Source: Typha latifolia
Taxonomy: Eukaryota > Streptophyta > Magnoliopsida > Poales > Typhaceae
DNA: 64,000 bases
Assembly: GCA_019914945.1 (NCBI GenBank)
Contig: CM034101.1
Span: 17,557,188 to 17,621,187 of the forward strand
Direction of reading: 5' to 3'
The notes beneath the pieces are model-generated. The model was not told the origin of the DNA, made no database searches, and saw only the letters and a program-made list of their open reading frames with translations. The position numbers and the translations under genes were made by a program. This document shows, piece by piece, positions 1 through 14,951 of this stretch. Every line of letters begins with the position of its first letter. Positions within the stretch are counted from its first letter, which is position 1.

Positions 1-418
1 TGCCAACTGTTTGGAGTACAGCGATGTGGCTGTGGTGGTGCGTCACGGGTTGGATAGCACCAAGAGAGCATCTATATTTTATAATTCCTATTATTATTTA
101 ACTCCTTATTAGGGTCCCATGAGTTTGTTTATATCACAAGGCACGAGTTAGTAACGTAATCATACTAGTGGTCATCCAGCTTGCAAGAAAAAGTAATTGC
201 AGATAGCCCTCCCTTTGGAAAGTATTTAGTATTCACAGATAAAATTCCACATCAGGATCAGCTGTTTGTTAAGCACCAACAGGTCTTTTGACTTTGAAAT
301 ATTTCTATCATCCAATAAAATCCCCAGCAAAGGATTTCTTTGCAGAAGTTTGAGACAAAAGCCAGGGCATATCACAGATCATGGATATTGCGGGCACCGA
401 AGCAGAACTTGATAGAAG
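1..418. other. 3' flank of the GOT1-like gene
   Basis: This stretch follows the stop codon of the minus-strand GOT1-like gene and probably holds its 3'UTR. Positions 1-60 are the only part with a more balanced base composition and could be the edge of another gene, but I cannot support an exon there. Confidence 0.4.
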
Positions 419-2301
419 TTACACAGGCGCTCTTCTTTTGCCTTTATAACGGTAATGGGGCTGCGAGCAGAAATAAAGCAGTGAATAATTAAATTAGTAA
501 CGAGATATGGGTACATTCATTGCTAAATAATTACTACTTCCATAAGAGCTTTCTTACCAATGTCGCGAAATATCGTTCCAGCAGCCAACGACTGTTGAAT
601 GACCAATGTCAGTAGAATGTATGCACATAAGCAAAGGCCACTATATCTAGTAAGGATATAATACATAGAAAATCGAGTACGAAGACTAAACCAAAATTTC
701 ATGATTCTATATATTTCTTCTTCCAAACCACTTCTTACTGATGTGCTAGCATAAAAATAAAATTAAAAATTTTAAAAAGACTAGCTAGTATGATTCGATG
801 CATAGCCAATAGGTTTCCCACAGCTTTATTTTGTTACCATATAAACATTATAGAACAAGGAACTGCCCAGTACATATAAATGCAATATCTTCGTGTGGTT
901 GCCAACTAAATAAAAAGGTTTTGATCCGAGGAAATCTCCTCAACTCGAAGCGGCTGGCAATGTATGTATTGGCTCCACAAACAGGACAAATTTGAGAGCC
1001 TATAGTCCACCTGCACAAAATGTCTACCTCATTCTATTAGGATTATTATCTTCGGTGGGATTCTCTCTCTTATGGGAGGAGAGGAATCCAGAGTGCTTGG
1101 GCAACAAAATAGTTCCCATATGTGCTTTGGGCGAGAATTAAACAGATGATGAAACTTTCGATCATGAAACCAGATCTCTTCTTGTATCCTTTTAATAATC
1201 CCATCAAGTACCCATGTCTACTTTCTGTTCCTAGTGGAGCAAATCACACCACCTCTCCCGAAGTCCAAAAATCCTACCAGCACTGGTACACATATTTAAG
1301 CCTTCAAAGTTCAGAATGTGAGCCCGGAATCGACTCTTTTCTGCATCCTAAACCATCCAAAAAGTTATTGTTTCTTTTTCTGAAAAAAACAATCCATACC
1401 TGAGCAAAGCAAGTAACCCAGAAGCCTCCAAAATTATTCCAGTAACAAGCCATCCCATCAGGACAGTAAGGAAACCAACACCAAGCAAGACAGCACCCTA
1501 TCAAATGGCAGGTGGAGAAATAAGACAACGGGCATTGCGAGAAACCACTAGCTCTTAAAAATAAAAAAAAAATAAAAAAAAAATAAAAAGAAGAAAACTA
1601 GCTCAACTAATATGATAACAAACCTTGTAATTCTTTGGCTTTACAAAGAACCGCATGACTGATTCTCGTCCAATCATTAATATCACCCCTACGACAAAGA
1701 TAATCTGACAAGTTTCACAAACGACAGATATGTTAGGGCCATCATATGGTGGTAATAATATATATATGTATATGTATGTATGTATGATCGATAAATTTAA
1801 ACGGAAAACAGCAGTACGTTGCCAAATGCTAAAACATTCCGTTGGAAGAAGAACAACGATGCAACCAACGAGAACAGTATCCCAAATACAATCAATCCAA
1901 GTCCAATCTCTCTTTCAACTCCTGGGCCAATACAGGTGTAAAAATATGTTAAGAGATTGTAACAGAATTTTTGTATCCAAATGCAACAGAAAAATGATAG
2001 ATGAACACTGAATTTTCGACATATAAAAAAATGAACTTTGACAAGATAGATATTGGTGTGGCAGGAACAGACCCCAGAAACATTATGCTTAAAATAACAC
2101 AATGCAGAAGATGCAAACGCTCTTAAATTTTTTTCTAACAGTAGTATAAAAATATTGCTCTGTGATGATAGCTATAAAGAAGAATGCTGAAACAATCATC
2201 TACCATCTCTAAACACGCGGCATAAATAAAGACTGACAAAAATTGGATTAAAAAGAAAAAAATATCTTACTTCTGGGCTCCTCCATCTCAGAGGAAATCA
2301 T
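419..2301 (-). CDS. GOT1-like vesicle transport protein
   Basis: Small multi-pass membrane protein of the Got1/Sft2 family, which acts in vesicle traffic at the ER-Golgi interface. My model joins, in order of transcription, 2271-2301, 1818-1921, 1624-1704, 1400-1497, 558-591 and 419-460, giving 129 residues with consistent phases throughout. Family hallmarks are IGLGLIVFGILFSL near residue 15, the RNVLAFGN segment, the FFVKPKNYKG loop, GIILEASG in the last hydrophobic stretch, and a basic tail ending RRAPV, close to the RVPV end I remember for plant Got1. The family is usually about 140 residues. A GFWPT-type segment expected between the last membrane span and the tail is absent from my model, so a short exon may be missed or the protein may be shortened. 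An in-frame second ATG lies at 2284-2286. The leader starts near 4.1 kb, so a 5'UTR intron of about 1.7 kb is likely. Confidence 0.75.
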
Positions 2302-4100
2302 TTTCCTTGAAATCTTGAAAAATCAAGATGTTGGTCACCAAACACCGGTCCTTGTAAGAGTCTGAGTCTAAGTCTGCCTAGCATTTTAAACCATAATCAC
2401 ATTACCACCAAATAACTGATAACAATCTTTTCATTTTGAATAATAAAACACTTCTATGCAGTGGTAACATAAGGGAGAAAGATCAGCTAATTGCCCTAAT
2501 TATATTTGTGAACAGTGAAAACTAACTACTGTACTTATTTATGAAAATTGATCATATCTGTCACTTTGGGCTTGTCATAGAATGAATAATAGTCCAACTA
2601 TTTTCCTTTCATCTAGTGTATCTAAATCAATTTGAGCATGTTATCTGCAAGCACCGGTTTTATAATGAAGATTTCAAAGAAAAGGTACAATAAAGATTAT
2701 GGAATCCACTACTTCTACTCTGATCCAACCCCTTAGAACATACCAACTAGAATATTTCACCTAATATACATAAATAGCTACCTTTATGCAATCTCCAGTG
2801 TAAAACTTAAACTAGTAAGTGAGAACCTTAAATTACAAATAAATAATAGCATATAAAACAGAAAGGTACATGACAAAAAATGAGAACATTGTTAAATTTC
2901 ACTGATAATACTGATGTGTCATTCGTAACCTCATTACATGAATATTTTTTTGTACATTCACTCTGCAAATACAACAGAAATAGTAATTGCATATTCATAT
3001 ACTACAATTTTGAACCTCATTTCGTGCATAGTTAATGGCGTATTCATATATGTCCTCCAAAAGTACAACAAATATAGTGAACTTCTTACAACTGCTATGT
3101 AACATACTAACTATTATAATTCCCAATGAATTTTATCCATGCATCAATTAAAACTACCTAAGTACATCCATAAACTCAACATATATATATATAACAGCAA
3201 ACTTCTCACAAGTCTGATATAGTACTCTAATTTCTATAATTCACTTTCAATTTTTAAAAAGAAAAAAATACTTTCCTTTTCCTTTTTCTAAAACAGCTGA
3301 GAAAAGACAGAAGAAGGCAACTGTTGTAAATAGAAAATCTTGCAGCTCATAACTCTTATCATAAAAATATTGAGAATTAGAATGTGTATATAGTCACTTC
3401 TACCACAGCTGTCTATATTATGCATTCAAGTTAAAAAAAAACAACAGTTTATATTAGTGTGGTGGCAAAAAGATGCCACCACACTAAAAGTAAAAGAATG
3501 TATAAGAAATTATCCAAAGTCTAGCGTTTAACTTGCTAAATTAACTTCAGATTTGCAAACTTTTCCTCTCATATGTACCAAGATAATCCTGACATTATGA
3601 TTACAAGAACCGGTGTCTGAACATAAAACCCTCGTCCTCAAATGTAAGTCGATACTGTACAAACTTTCTCACATAATTTATTATCCGAAAAGAAGCAACC
3701 AAGAGAAATTCTTCAATCTCCACGGCAAGTCGGTGATAACGGGAAAAGCAGAGGGCAACCAATATCAGGAGAAACCCTATTCTTGGAAACGCAACCCTAA
3801 AAGTAATGGATGACACTGGACACACCGGATCAACGAAGCACTAGTCACAAATCAAGATCGCAAAATGTCAAATCTAAATCGAGAAAATCTCACAATTTGC
3901 CATCAAGAAACCGATCGCGCCAAATCTTAAACGAGAACAACACCTATCAAGATCGATGCAAGTCATTTCTTACTCGACCCAGGAAGGACTGGAAAACAGT
4001 TACGGATTCGAAATCCGAGCGCATACGAGTTGAAGAATACATCTGAACTACTCGATTCAAGATCTGAATTCTCACCCAAGTCCACAGAGAGAGAGCGCGA
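2302..4100 (-). other. 5'UTR intron and leader of the GOT1-like gene
   Basis: No coding exon is visible here. A TATA box at 4129-4136 and a purine/pyrimidine-rich leader around 4085-4123 place the transcription start near 4.1 kb, about 1.8 kb before the start codon. A plausible donor (GTGAGA on the minus strand) sits at 4074-4075. The interior is AT-rich intron-like sequence with one perfect hairpin. Confidence 0.5.
3455..3486. repeat. Perfect 13-bp inverted repeat (hairpin)
   Basis: TAGTGTGGTGGCA at 3455-3467 is followed by the 6-base spacer AAAAGA and then its exact reverse complement at 3474-3486. It lies inside the 5'UTR intron of the GOT1-like gene and its GC-rich arms stand out from AT-rich surroundings. 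It could be a foldback remnant of a small transposable element. Confidence 0.8.
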
Positions 4101-4123
4101 GAGCGAGAGCGAGAGAGCGGGAG
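4085..4123. repeat. GA-rich tract in the leader of the GOT1-like gene
   Basis: Imperfect GA/GC dinucleotide tract. On the transcribed minus strand it is a CT-rich leader just downstream of the TATA box, which is common at plant transcription starts. Confidence 0.8.
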
Positions 4124-4128
4124 GGTTG

Positions 4129-4136
4129 TATTTATA
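4129..4136 (-). promoter_or_regulatory. TATA box of the GOT1-like gene
   Basis: Read on the minus strand this is TATAAATA. It lies about 30 bp upstream of the CT-rich leader at 4085-4123, which fits a transcription start near 4100. Confidence 0.6.
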
Positions 4137-4139
4137 CTC

Positions 4140-5236
4140 TTTAGGGAGGCAACAGCCGTGATGCTTTTCCTGGCCGTCCGATTAAATCACCGCCGTGATT
4201 GATATCGTTGGTTTTGGCGCCTCCGCAAGACACTGCAAATCAAAAGAGGATCTCATTTTGGTGTATCATATGATTGCAAATAATGAAATAAAAAAGGGAC
4301 CCTTAAAAAATATCATATTTACTTGTATGCCCCTATCATATATATTTTTTAAAACCTTTACTTTTTTTTATAGATATTCTTAGAGTTAACTGACCATTAA
4401 AATTTAAACATAGACATAAAAAAATATAATTATCCTTATTCTAGTTTTTCTTATATTTTTTTTAGTTGAAGGTACTTTTTTTTGATAAAATTATTAAGAC
4501 TTAACTTAAAAAAGTAATCAAGTATCTATGCAATAATATATATTTTGAAAAGCATACTTTCAAATATCAATTTTAAAGGATATACAAGTAAATAAGAAAA
4601 TTTTAAAGTGTATATAAGTAAAAAACTCGTAAGAAAAAAAAAAGGTCTAATTTCATATTTGAGCATATACTTTTTAATAATTATATATTAGAGATCTACT
4701 AATTTAATATTTATATATATATATTTTAAAATAAATTAGGTAGATAACTTTATGTACACTTTTTAAATATAAAGTTGATATATCGATAATTTTACTTACA
4801 TTTTATTATTTAATTATAAAATATAATAATTATTTTAAATATATTTATATAAAAATTTATATTTAATTACTAATTATAAATAAGTATATTAATTATACTA
4901 AAATTTATTTAGAAAATATGTATAACTTTATCACACCATCTATCTGAGATAAGATTTTGTACATAACTTAAGAAAAAGTGTTTGTTTAAACGTTAGATTA
5001 ACCAAATCAATATTAGATATGATCTGACGGACGGCCGAGATCGATAAGCCGCTCCGGTAGCTCAATACCGAACTCCCAAGTGGACTCGGGGACAGCGGAG
5101 AGACCGTTAACTAACGCCCGATGAGAAAAATAACTAAATTATTGAAAGCGAAAAGAAAAGGGTTCCGTTCCCTTCTCTCTCTACCCTCTCTTGCCCCAAA
5201 ACCCCAACTTCCAAAAGCTTCGAGCTGCGGCCATCC
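4140..5236. other. Intergenic region with divergent promoters
   Basis: Sequence between the head-to-head GOT1-like and SH2 genes. About 4260-5000 is very AT-rich with no coding signal. The last 100 bases become CT-rich and form the probable leader of the SH2 gene. Confidence 0.5.
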
Positions 5237-8200
5237 ATGGCGGACGAGGAATTCCGCGAGGAGGACTACTCCAAGATTAGGGATTTACGAATAAGCTTCG
5301 ATCGAGAAATCGAAGGAGGAGGAGAAGACCAAGAAGAGGGAAAAGACGGCTTCTTTATTTCTTTTTGGATTTATCTCTCGAGTTCTGCCCGCCCTTGTTC
5401 CGTGATCCTTCGTCAGGTGAAGATTTATTCCTTTTCTCTCGTGTTCTGCCCTCCCATGCGTTATTTCTTGTTCTGCTTGCTGATTTGAGTAGAACCCACA
5501 TGCGGGGTTACTAGCCCTGCGAGAATCGAAATTTTTGCTGATAGAAAGGTTGTTCTTTCTTTGGTTTTTATTTTGGGTTACCAATTTCGTGTCCTATCAC
5601 TTGTTGCTGTCCTGGTTGAAATATCTCTGTACAGACTGTTCTTAATTTTTCCCCCTTTTGTTTTGCGTTCCACTTTTTCTGAATCCATGAACATATATAT
5701 GTTGATATATCACAATATTCGTTTCTTATTCGGATTAACAAGTATCAATGTAGCAGGATTTTACAATTCTAATCGCTGTATAAATTACAAGGCCTTCATA
5801 GCAACAATTTGCCAGATTTTAGGTTACTTAGAAGTTACAAGTAATACTAGGCTTCTTATTTAAGATTTATTATGTTTGGACTTTGGATCTAAATGCGCTC
5901 CTTATATTAACCTTCTTGTACAGCCTCATTTCATGATTTTGGTAGAGGCTCTATGTAAATTTATTGATTACCTTGTTGATGATGACAGCATTTAAAATTA
6001 TATCAATCTGGACTGATGATCTAACAATAGCACAGGATCTTACAAATGAGTTATGTAACAGATTGGTACATCTTTATTTAAAGTTGTGTTTTTAATGGTA
6101 ATGCCTGGTAGTAATATGTCATTCATCCCTAAGAGGGGATTTATTCTTTAACGGTGAGATGGATGAAACATATAATTAACTTTTCTTAATAATGCAGGTT
6201 ACAGTGGAAATTCAAGATGATGTTCCCTTTCTTGCTCTGAGTGAGCAGAACAAGCTAATACTCTTCCCTTTGATGAACTTGCATAAAGAAGCTCCTACGT
6301 CTGGAAGCTCCTTTTCATGGACTAACATGCCACATGTATCTGCAGCAATTGAATGCTCACGGGAGAAATGGGTTCATATTGGATGTGAGGTATGTAGCCA
6401 GTTAAGGCACACTATTGTCACATACTCACGTTGATCCTAACCTTGTATATGTAGAAAAATATGTTGGATACTACCTCTGAGTCTTTAAAATAGTACCTTG
6501 TGTAGAATGAGATATTAATGCTTTTCTTAGTTGTCAACTAGTTAGCGGTACATTAAATGTTGTGAGGACTGGGCATCATTTAAATTGGGTCCTTTAGATT
6601 CCAACTTTGATATCCGATTTTCAAATAGTGTAGGTTTTGAAGTATTGCACTATTCATACTTGTCATAAATCCACATCTAGAATCTATGTAGAAGTTCTTC
6701 TATTACCAGTGCATTTATGATTTTCTTCCTTATATCCTCGAACAAGGATCAAGACACAAGTGCAGTTTTTAAGTATCTTAAACCTTGCATATTTTTCTGT
6801 CCCCATTTCATGTTTCTATTCAATTATTCCTTTCTTTCCTTGTTTGCCTTCTCTTTTGAGACTAAATCATTTACTCTGCTTAAATTACATGAGCCTTTTC
6901 TCTACACATACAGATTATGTATGAAAGCTAGTTGATAATGGATATGCTGATATCAGGTAGCTGCAAATTATATGAGGTTTAACATTGATGGAAATCTTGT
7001 TGCTGAGAAGCATCTATCCTTCTTATCCAGCCAGCATAACTTCCAGGAAGATTTGATGAAAATAACCTTAGTTGGTAATGATGGGAACCTTGAGGGTTAT
7101 GCCTACAATATTGAAGTTCTACATATATCAGAAGCAAATAAGCATCAATATGGAAAGGTTAGCCAAATTGTTACAATCTCTGTATATTAGTTTTTGACAA
7201 CATGTAACTACACCTTTACTTGTCCATTACAAATTCTTTTGCTTGGGTATCAGAATCCTCCAGTAAAGCTATCTCTTGACAACTCATGTCTCTCTGATGG
7301 AGTAGAAGAGGGTGGTGATGGTGTTTGGAGCATTGTGGGTGGAAAGGTCTGAAATTTCCATTCATCAACAATCTGCAGCTTTTGTAATGAATTGTTTTAG
7401 CAGTATATGCTACTGGGTTCTTAAGTACTCATTAGCACACTAAGGAACTACAGTATTTTGTAAGATTTGATGAATGAAATACCTTATGTTTATGCCATGC
7501 TTTTTGGCAATTAAATGCTGCTACCATAGGATGGCTGAAGAAATCATTTTGTTGAAGTATCAATATTTGGTTATATGGTCTTCTCTGAAGGCTTGGAGTC
7601 CCAAACTTTCTACAGTATCAACTGATCATCTGTCATCAATTAGAAATATTTTATAAGTTCTACTATTTGACTGTGTCACCATAGCAACCTTCTAGCAGAA
7701 GAAAGCTAATTATTAAATATCTGTAGCAATACCTATCTGAGAACTTGTACAAACAATCAAATCTGTAGCATGAGCACAGTTACTCAAAATTCTGGCCTAC
7801 TTTCTAGATCATGTTTGTAACCAAGTTTGGCTAAACGCAGGCGTCCTGTCGCAGAAACTTTTCCCTTGAAGTAGTCTTATTTGATGCTTTTAGTAAATTG
7901 GTGCACAAGGAGATCAGGGTCAGTTTCTATCCTCCATCTTTAATGTAAAACAGATGTTTTAACAAATTTCCCACTTCTTCCTGATGATATTTGTGCCATT
8001 GCAGATTGTTGCTTCACTTGTGTATGCAGACAGTGGAACTCCTGTTGAAAAATCAAGAGACGATGAAGAAGCCCCACTACTGACAAGTTGTGATGGACTT
8101 GAATATCCCTCTCCAGATAAGCCTGTTTCACTTCTTCGTGGCCGTGCAACATTCAAACTTAAAATGTCTCAGGTAGTTGGCCTATTGATTTAAACGGAGA

Positions 8201-10158
8201 TTTGCTTTGCATATTACAATAATGAAAGCTTTACCTAAGAAATTTTAGCCAGCAATGTGAATGCTTTATATATATATATATGTAACTGCCTCCCTTGGTG
8301 CATTGCCATTCCATGTTTTCTCTGTGGACTTTCAGGATTAGGCTGTCTCTCTTTTCTTTTTCTTTTTTTTTCCTTTACTCTTGATCTTTGAGATGATATT
8401 GCTCTCTGGTTGTTCCAGCTCTCCTCCAAATCTGACAACCGGCTGTTTCATGTTTGCTTTCATGCACTGCATGATCAAAGATATCCTTTTCTTGAAGCAT
8501 ACTCCAATCCAATACGCTGTATCTCAAGGAACCGAAATAGCCGGCAATCTGGGCATGGGAAAAGATTTTCTTCCACAGCGTTGGTTCTTGATGAGAGACA
8601 GTCACCTAGTGTCAATGATGGATCTGGAATTATTCGTGATATTAGTAGACTTGGACACTTCCAAATACCGTCCAAGCTTTATAAGCTAGACCATAATGGA
8701 TCACAAATGGCAGTTGATGCTAATGGAATCCCAGTGCAGGTAACTGACCAGTGCTATTACAGCACATTGCCAGCTAGTAATTTTAGCCATCTCCAGGATT
8801 GTCAGACAAATGCGGTGAATGTGTGTGTGCGTGTGATTTTTTCTTGATGTTACTTACTTGGTGATCTTGGATATTAACCTTAGGATGGGAAAGCATTTAA
8901 GATGTGTTCAGAAGTAAAATCCACCAATGCTGAAGGAACAAACAGTGCACCATCTGATTCTGAAAGCACTGATGCTAAAAATTCTGAATCCAGATGGTCT
9001 GGAGATGGTACGAATCCCATTTCAGATGCTATCATATTCAGATACTGTTTAGACGGCACATATGAGAGGTCAATGTTACTCAAACAGACTGCCGCCTCTG
9101 CTAGCGATGAAGACATGGCTAATTTTGCAGAGCAGGTTGGATTGTACAGTGGATGTTCTCACCACCGGTAATCACCATAGAGATGCCTTCTTATGTTTTA
9201 AATCTGTAACATAAATAATTTTAGTTTATGCTGATTTTTTTAATCTTTCAGCAACCAAATTCTCATATCGAAGCAGTTGCTCCAAAAGGGTGCTAATATT
9301 TGGAGTGCAATTTCTCGGAATAATAACCGTGTTCTTTGGACATATGCCATACCTGAAATCATTAGGAATTTCATGTGCATCGCCCATTCTGCAACTAGGG
9401 GTTTGTCTGGACAGGTTGTACCACTTCCCTTTCTGGCAGTTTCAGCTAATGTGGTCTGTCTTGCTTTCTCAATCAAAAAGAAAAAAAAAACTAAATCCTT
9501 TGCATCATGATTTGATCCAGGACCTGGAAGTTTTGCGTAAAATTGCTGGGTGTGGTGACGAGTTGGGACGTGAAGAATTTGACAGGTTGTGGTATTGGTT
9601 ATACCCAGTTGCTCTTTCTTTGTCGAAAGATCAAATAAATACTTTGTGGGTATCTACATCTCCCAAATGGCTGGAGGGATTAATTACTAGGGAGGAAGCA
9701 GAGAAGGCACTTGAAGGTCCTAATGGACTGAAAAAACCAGGAACTTTTGTGCTTAGATTTCCTACATCTCGCAGTTGGCCTCATCCAGATGCTGGCAGTC
9801 TTGTTGTTACTTATGTTGGCGCAGACTCTGTGATTCATCATAAGCTTCTTCTTGGCCAAAGGTGCATTTATCTTCATTTTTTTTCCTTTTCCTTCTAATC
9901 TTCTGATTTCAATCTTGTCTTGCTATGAAATATCTGATCATATATTCAATGGCTCGTTCAGTGACTCTGAAAAAGATTCGAGACAACTGCAAGACTTGCT
10001 TCTGGAAGAACTGGAATTATCTCATTTAGGAAGGCAAGTTCTCTGCAACTAACCATATATGCATGCGACTAGAAACCCTTCAACTATCACACAGATATAA
10101 CTTGCTTAAATGCTCCACCAGGTTTAGCCGACAAGAAGCGGCGACTTGCCCGAGCTGA
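5237..10158 (+). CDS. Plant STAT-like SH2 domain protein (SHA/SHB type)
   Basis: Orthologue of the plant linker-SH2 proteins (Arabidopsis SHA/SHB), the plant proteins closest to metazoan STATs. SH2 domains bind phosphotyrosine. The exons are 5237-5416, 6198-6389, 6957-7157, 7254-7346, 7841-7918, 8005-8172, 8419-8739, 8884-9167, 9252-9414, 9521-9861, 9962-10033 and 10122-10158, giving 709 residues with every phase matching. The N-terminal region carries the family FFISFWIYL segment (about 39-47). The linker starts near residue 506 and the SH2 domain begins at W610. The phosphotyrosine-pocket arginine is R639 in GTFVLRF, so binding competence looks retained. The last intron needs a GC donor (AG|GCAAGT at 10034); without splicing the protein would instead end in GRQVLCN. 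A CT-rich leader precedes the ATG. Function in plants is little known. Confidence 0.9.
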
Positions 10159-14280
<4,122 letters not shown>

Positions 14281-14951
14281 TCCTGCTTTAGATACCAGTG
14301 AACGTGTTTCATTGTGTCATTTACTTAAACACAACTACTGCAATAATATCTCGAGGGGGGGAGCAATGAAGGTCGGTCGCCATTGTGGTAAATCAATCTC
14401 GTTAGTGTGTGATTCTAGTTGCAACTGTTTCGCGATGTTCTCTCTTTGTCCAACATCAAAATCTTTCTTTTCCTATACCGTTATCCTAGTAGTTGTCTAT
14501 TTCCTAAGCTTATGTACAAGAAATATGAGTAGTGGAAAGTTTAAAAATGAGCTTTGTTATTGTGCTATAAAATCTCAGTATTTCCGGCTACCGAGACTTG
14601 GCTCTATCTACAGTCTGTAGTCCATGACATATAAACTTATATTATGTGATTGTAGTGCTGCAAATTCTGAGTGTAAAAAGAGTCAAGCTCCACAAATTAA
14701 ATGATAGCGCATTTACTCTCTTTGACAACACCACCATTTTAAGCTCGAAAACACCAAACTAAAAGAAGCTATAAGTTTGTAATATTTGAACGAAAAGAAA
14801 TCCGGAGATAGAAACATCATCGACTCATCTTCCTTATTATCTCACGACAAACACTATTTCACCATCGTTCTTCATCGACTCATCTTCCTTATTATAACGC
14901 AACGGTGCACTGGCTCTGCTTCCGATCAAATTTATTTCCGCACCTTTCAAT
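14281..14951. other. Intergenic region between convergent genes
   Basis: Holds the 3'UTRs of the Rab gene (plus) and ankyrin-PGG copy A (minus). The stretch 14860-14960 resembles the sequence downstream of copies B and C (a poly-pyrimidine run then CAATTTAACGCC), so the duplication unit extended past the stop codon. Confidence 0.5.

Noticed and set aside
1..60. Possible exon at the left edge (minus strand reads THHHSHIAVLQ)
   Set aside because: Too short, cut by the window edge, and no family recognised.
523..726. 67-residue hydrophobic reading frame on the minus strand
   Set aside because: It overlaps the short GOT1-like exon at 558-591 in another frame and has no family match.
848..1010. 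Alternative last exon of the GOT1-like gene with a CPVCG motif
   Set aside because: Acceptor and phase fit, but the text does not resemble Got1, whereas exons 558-591 and 419-460 end in a Got1-like basic tail.
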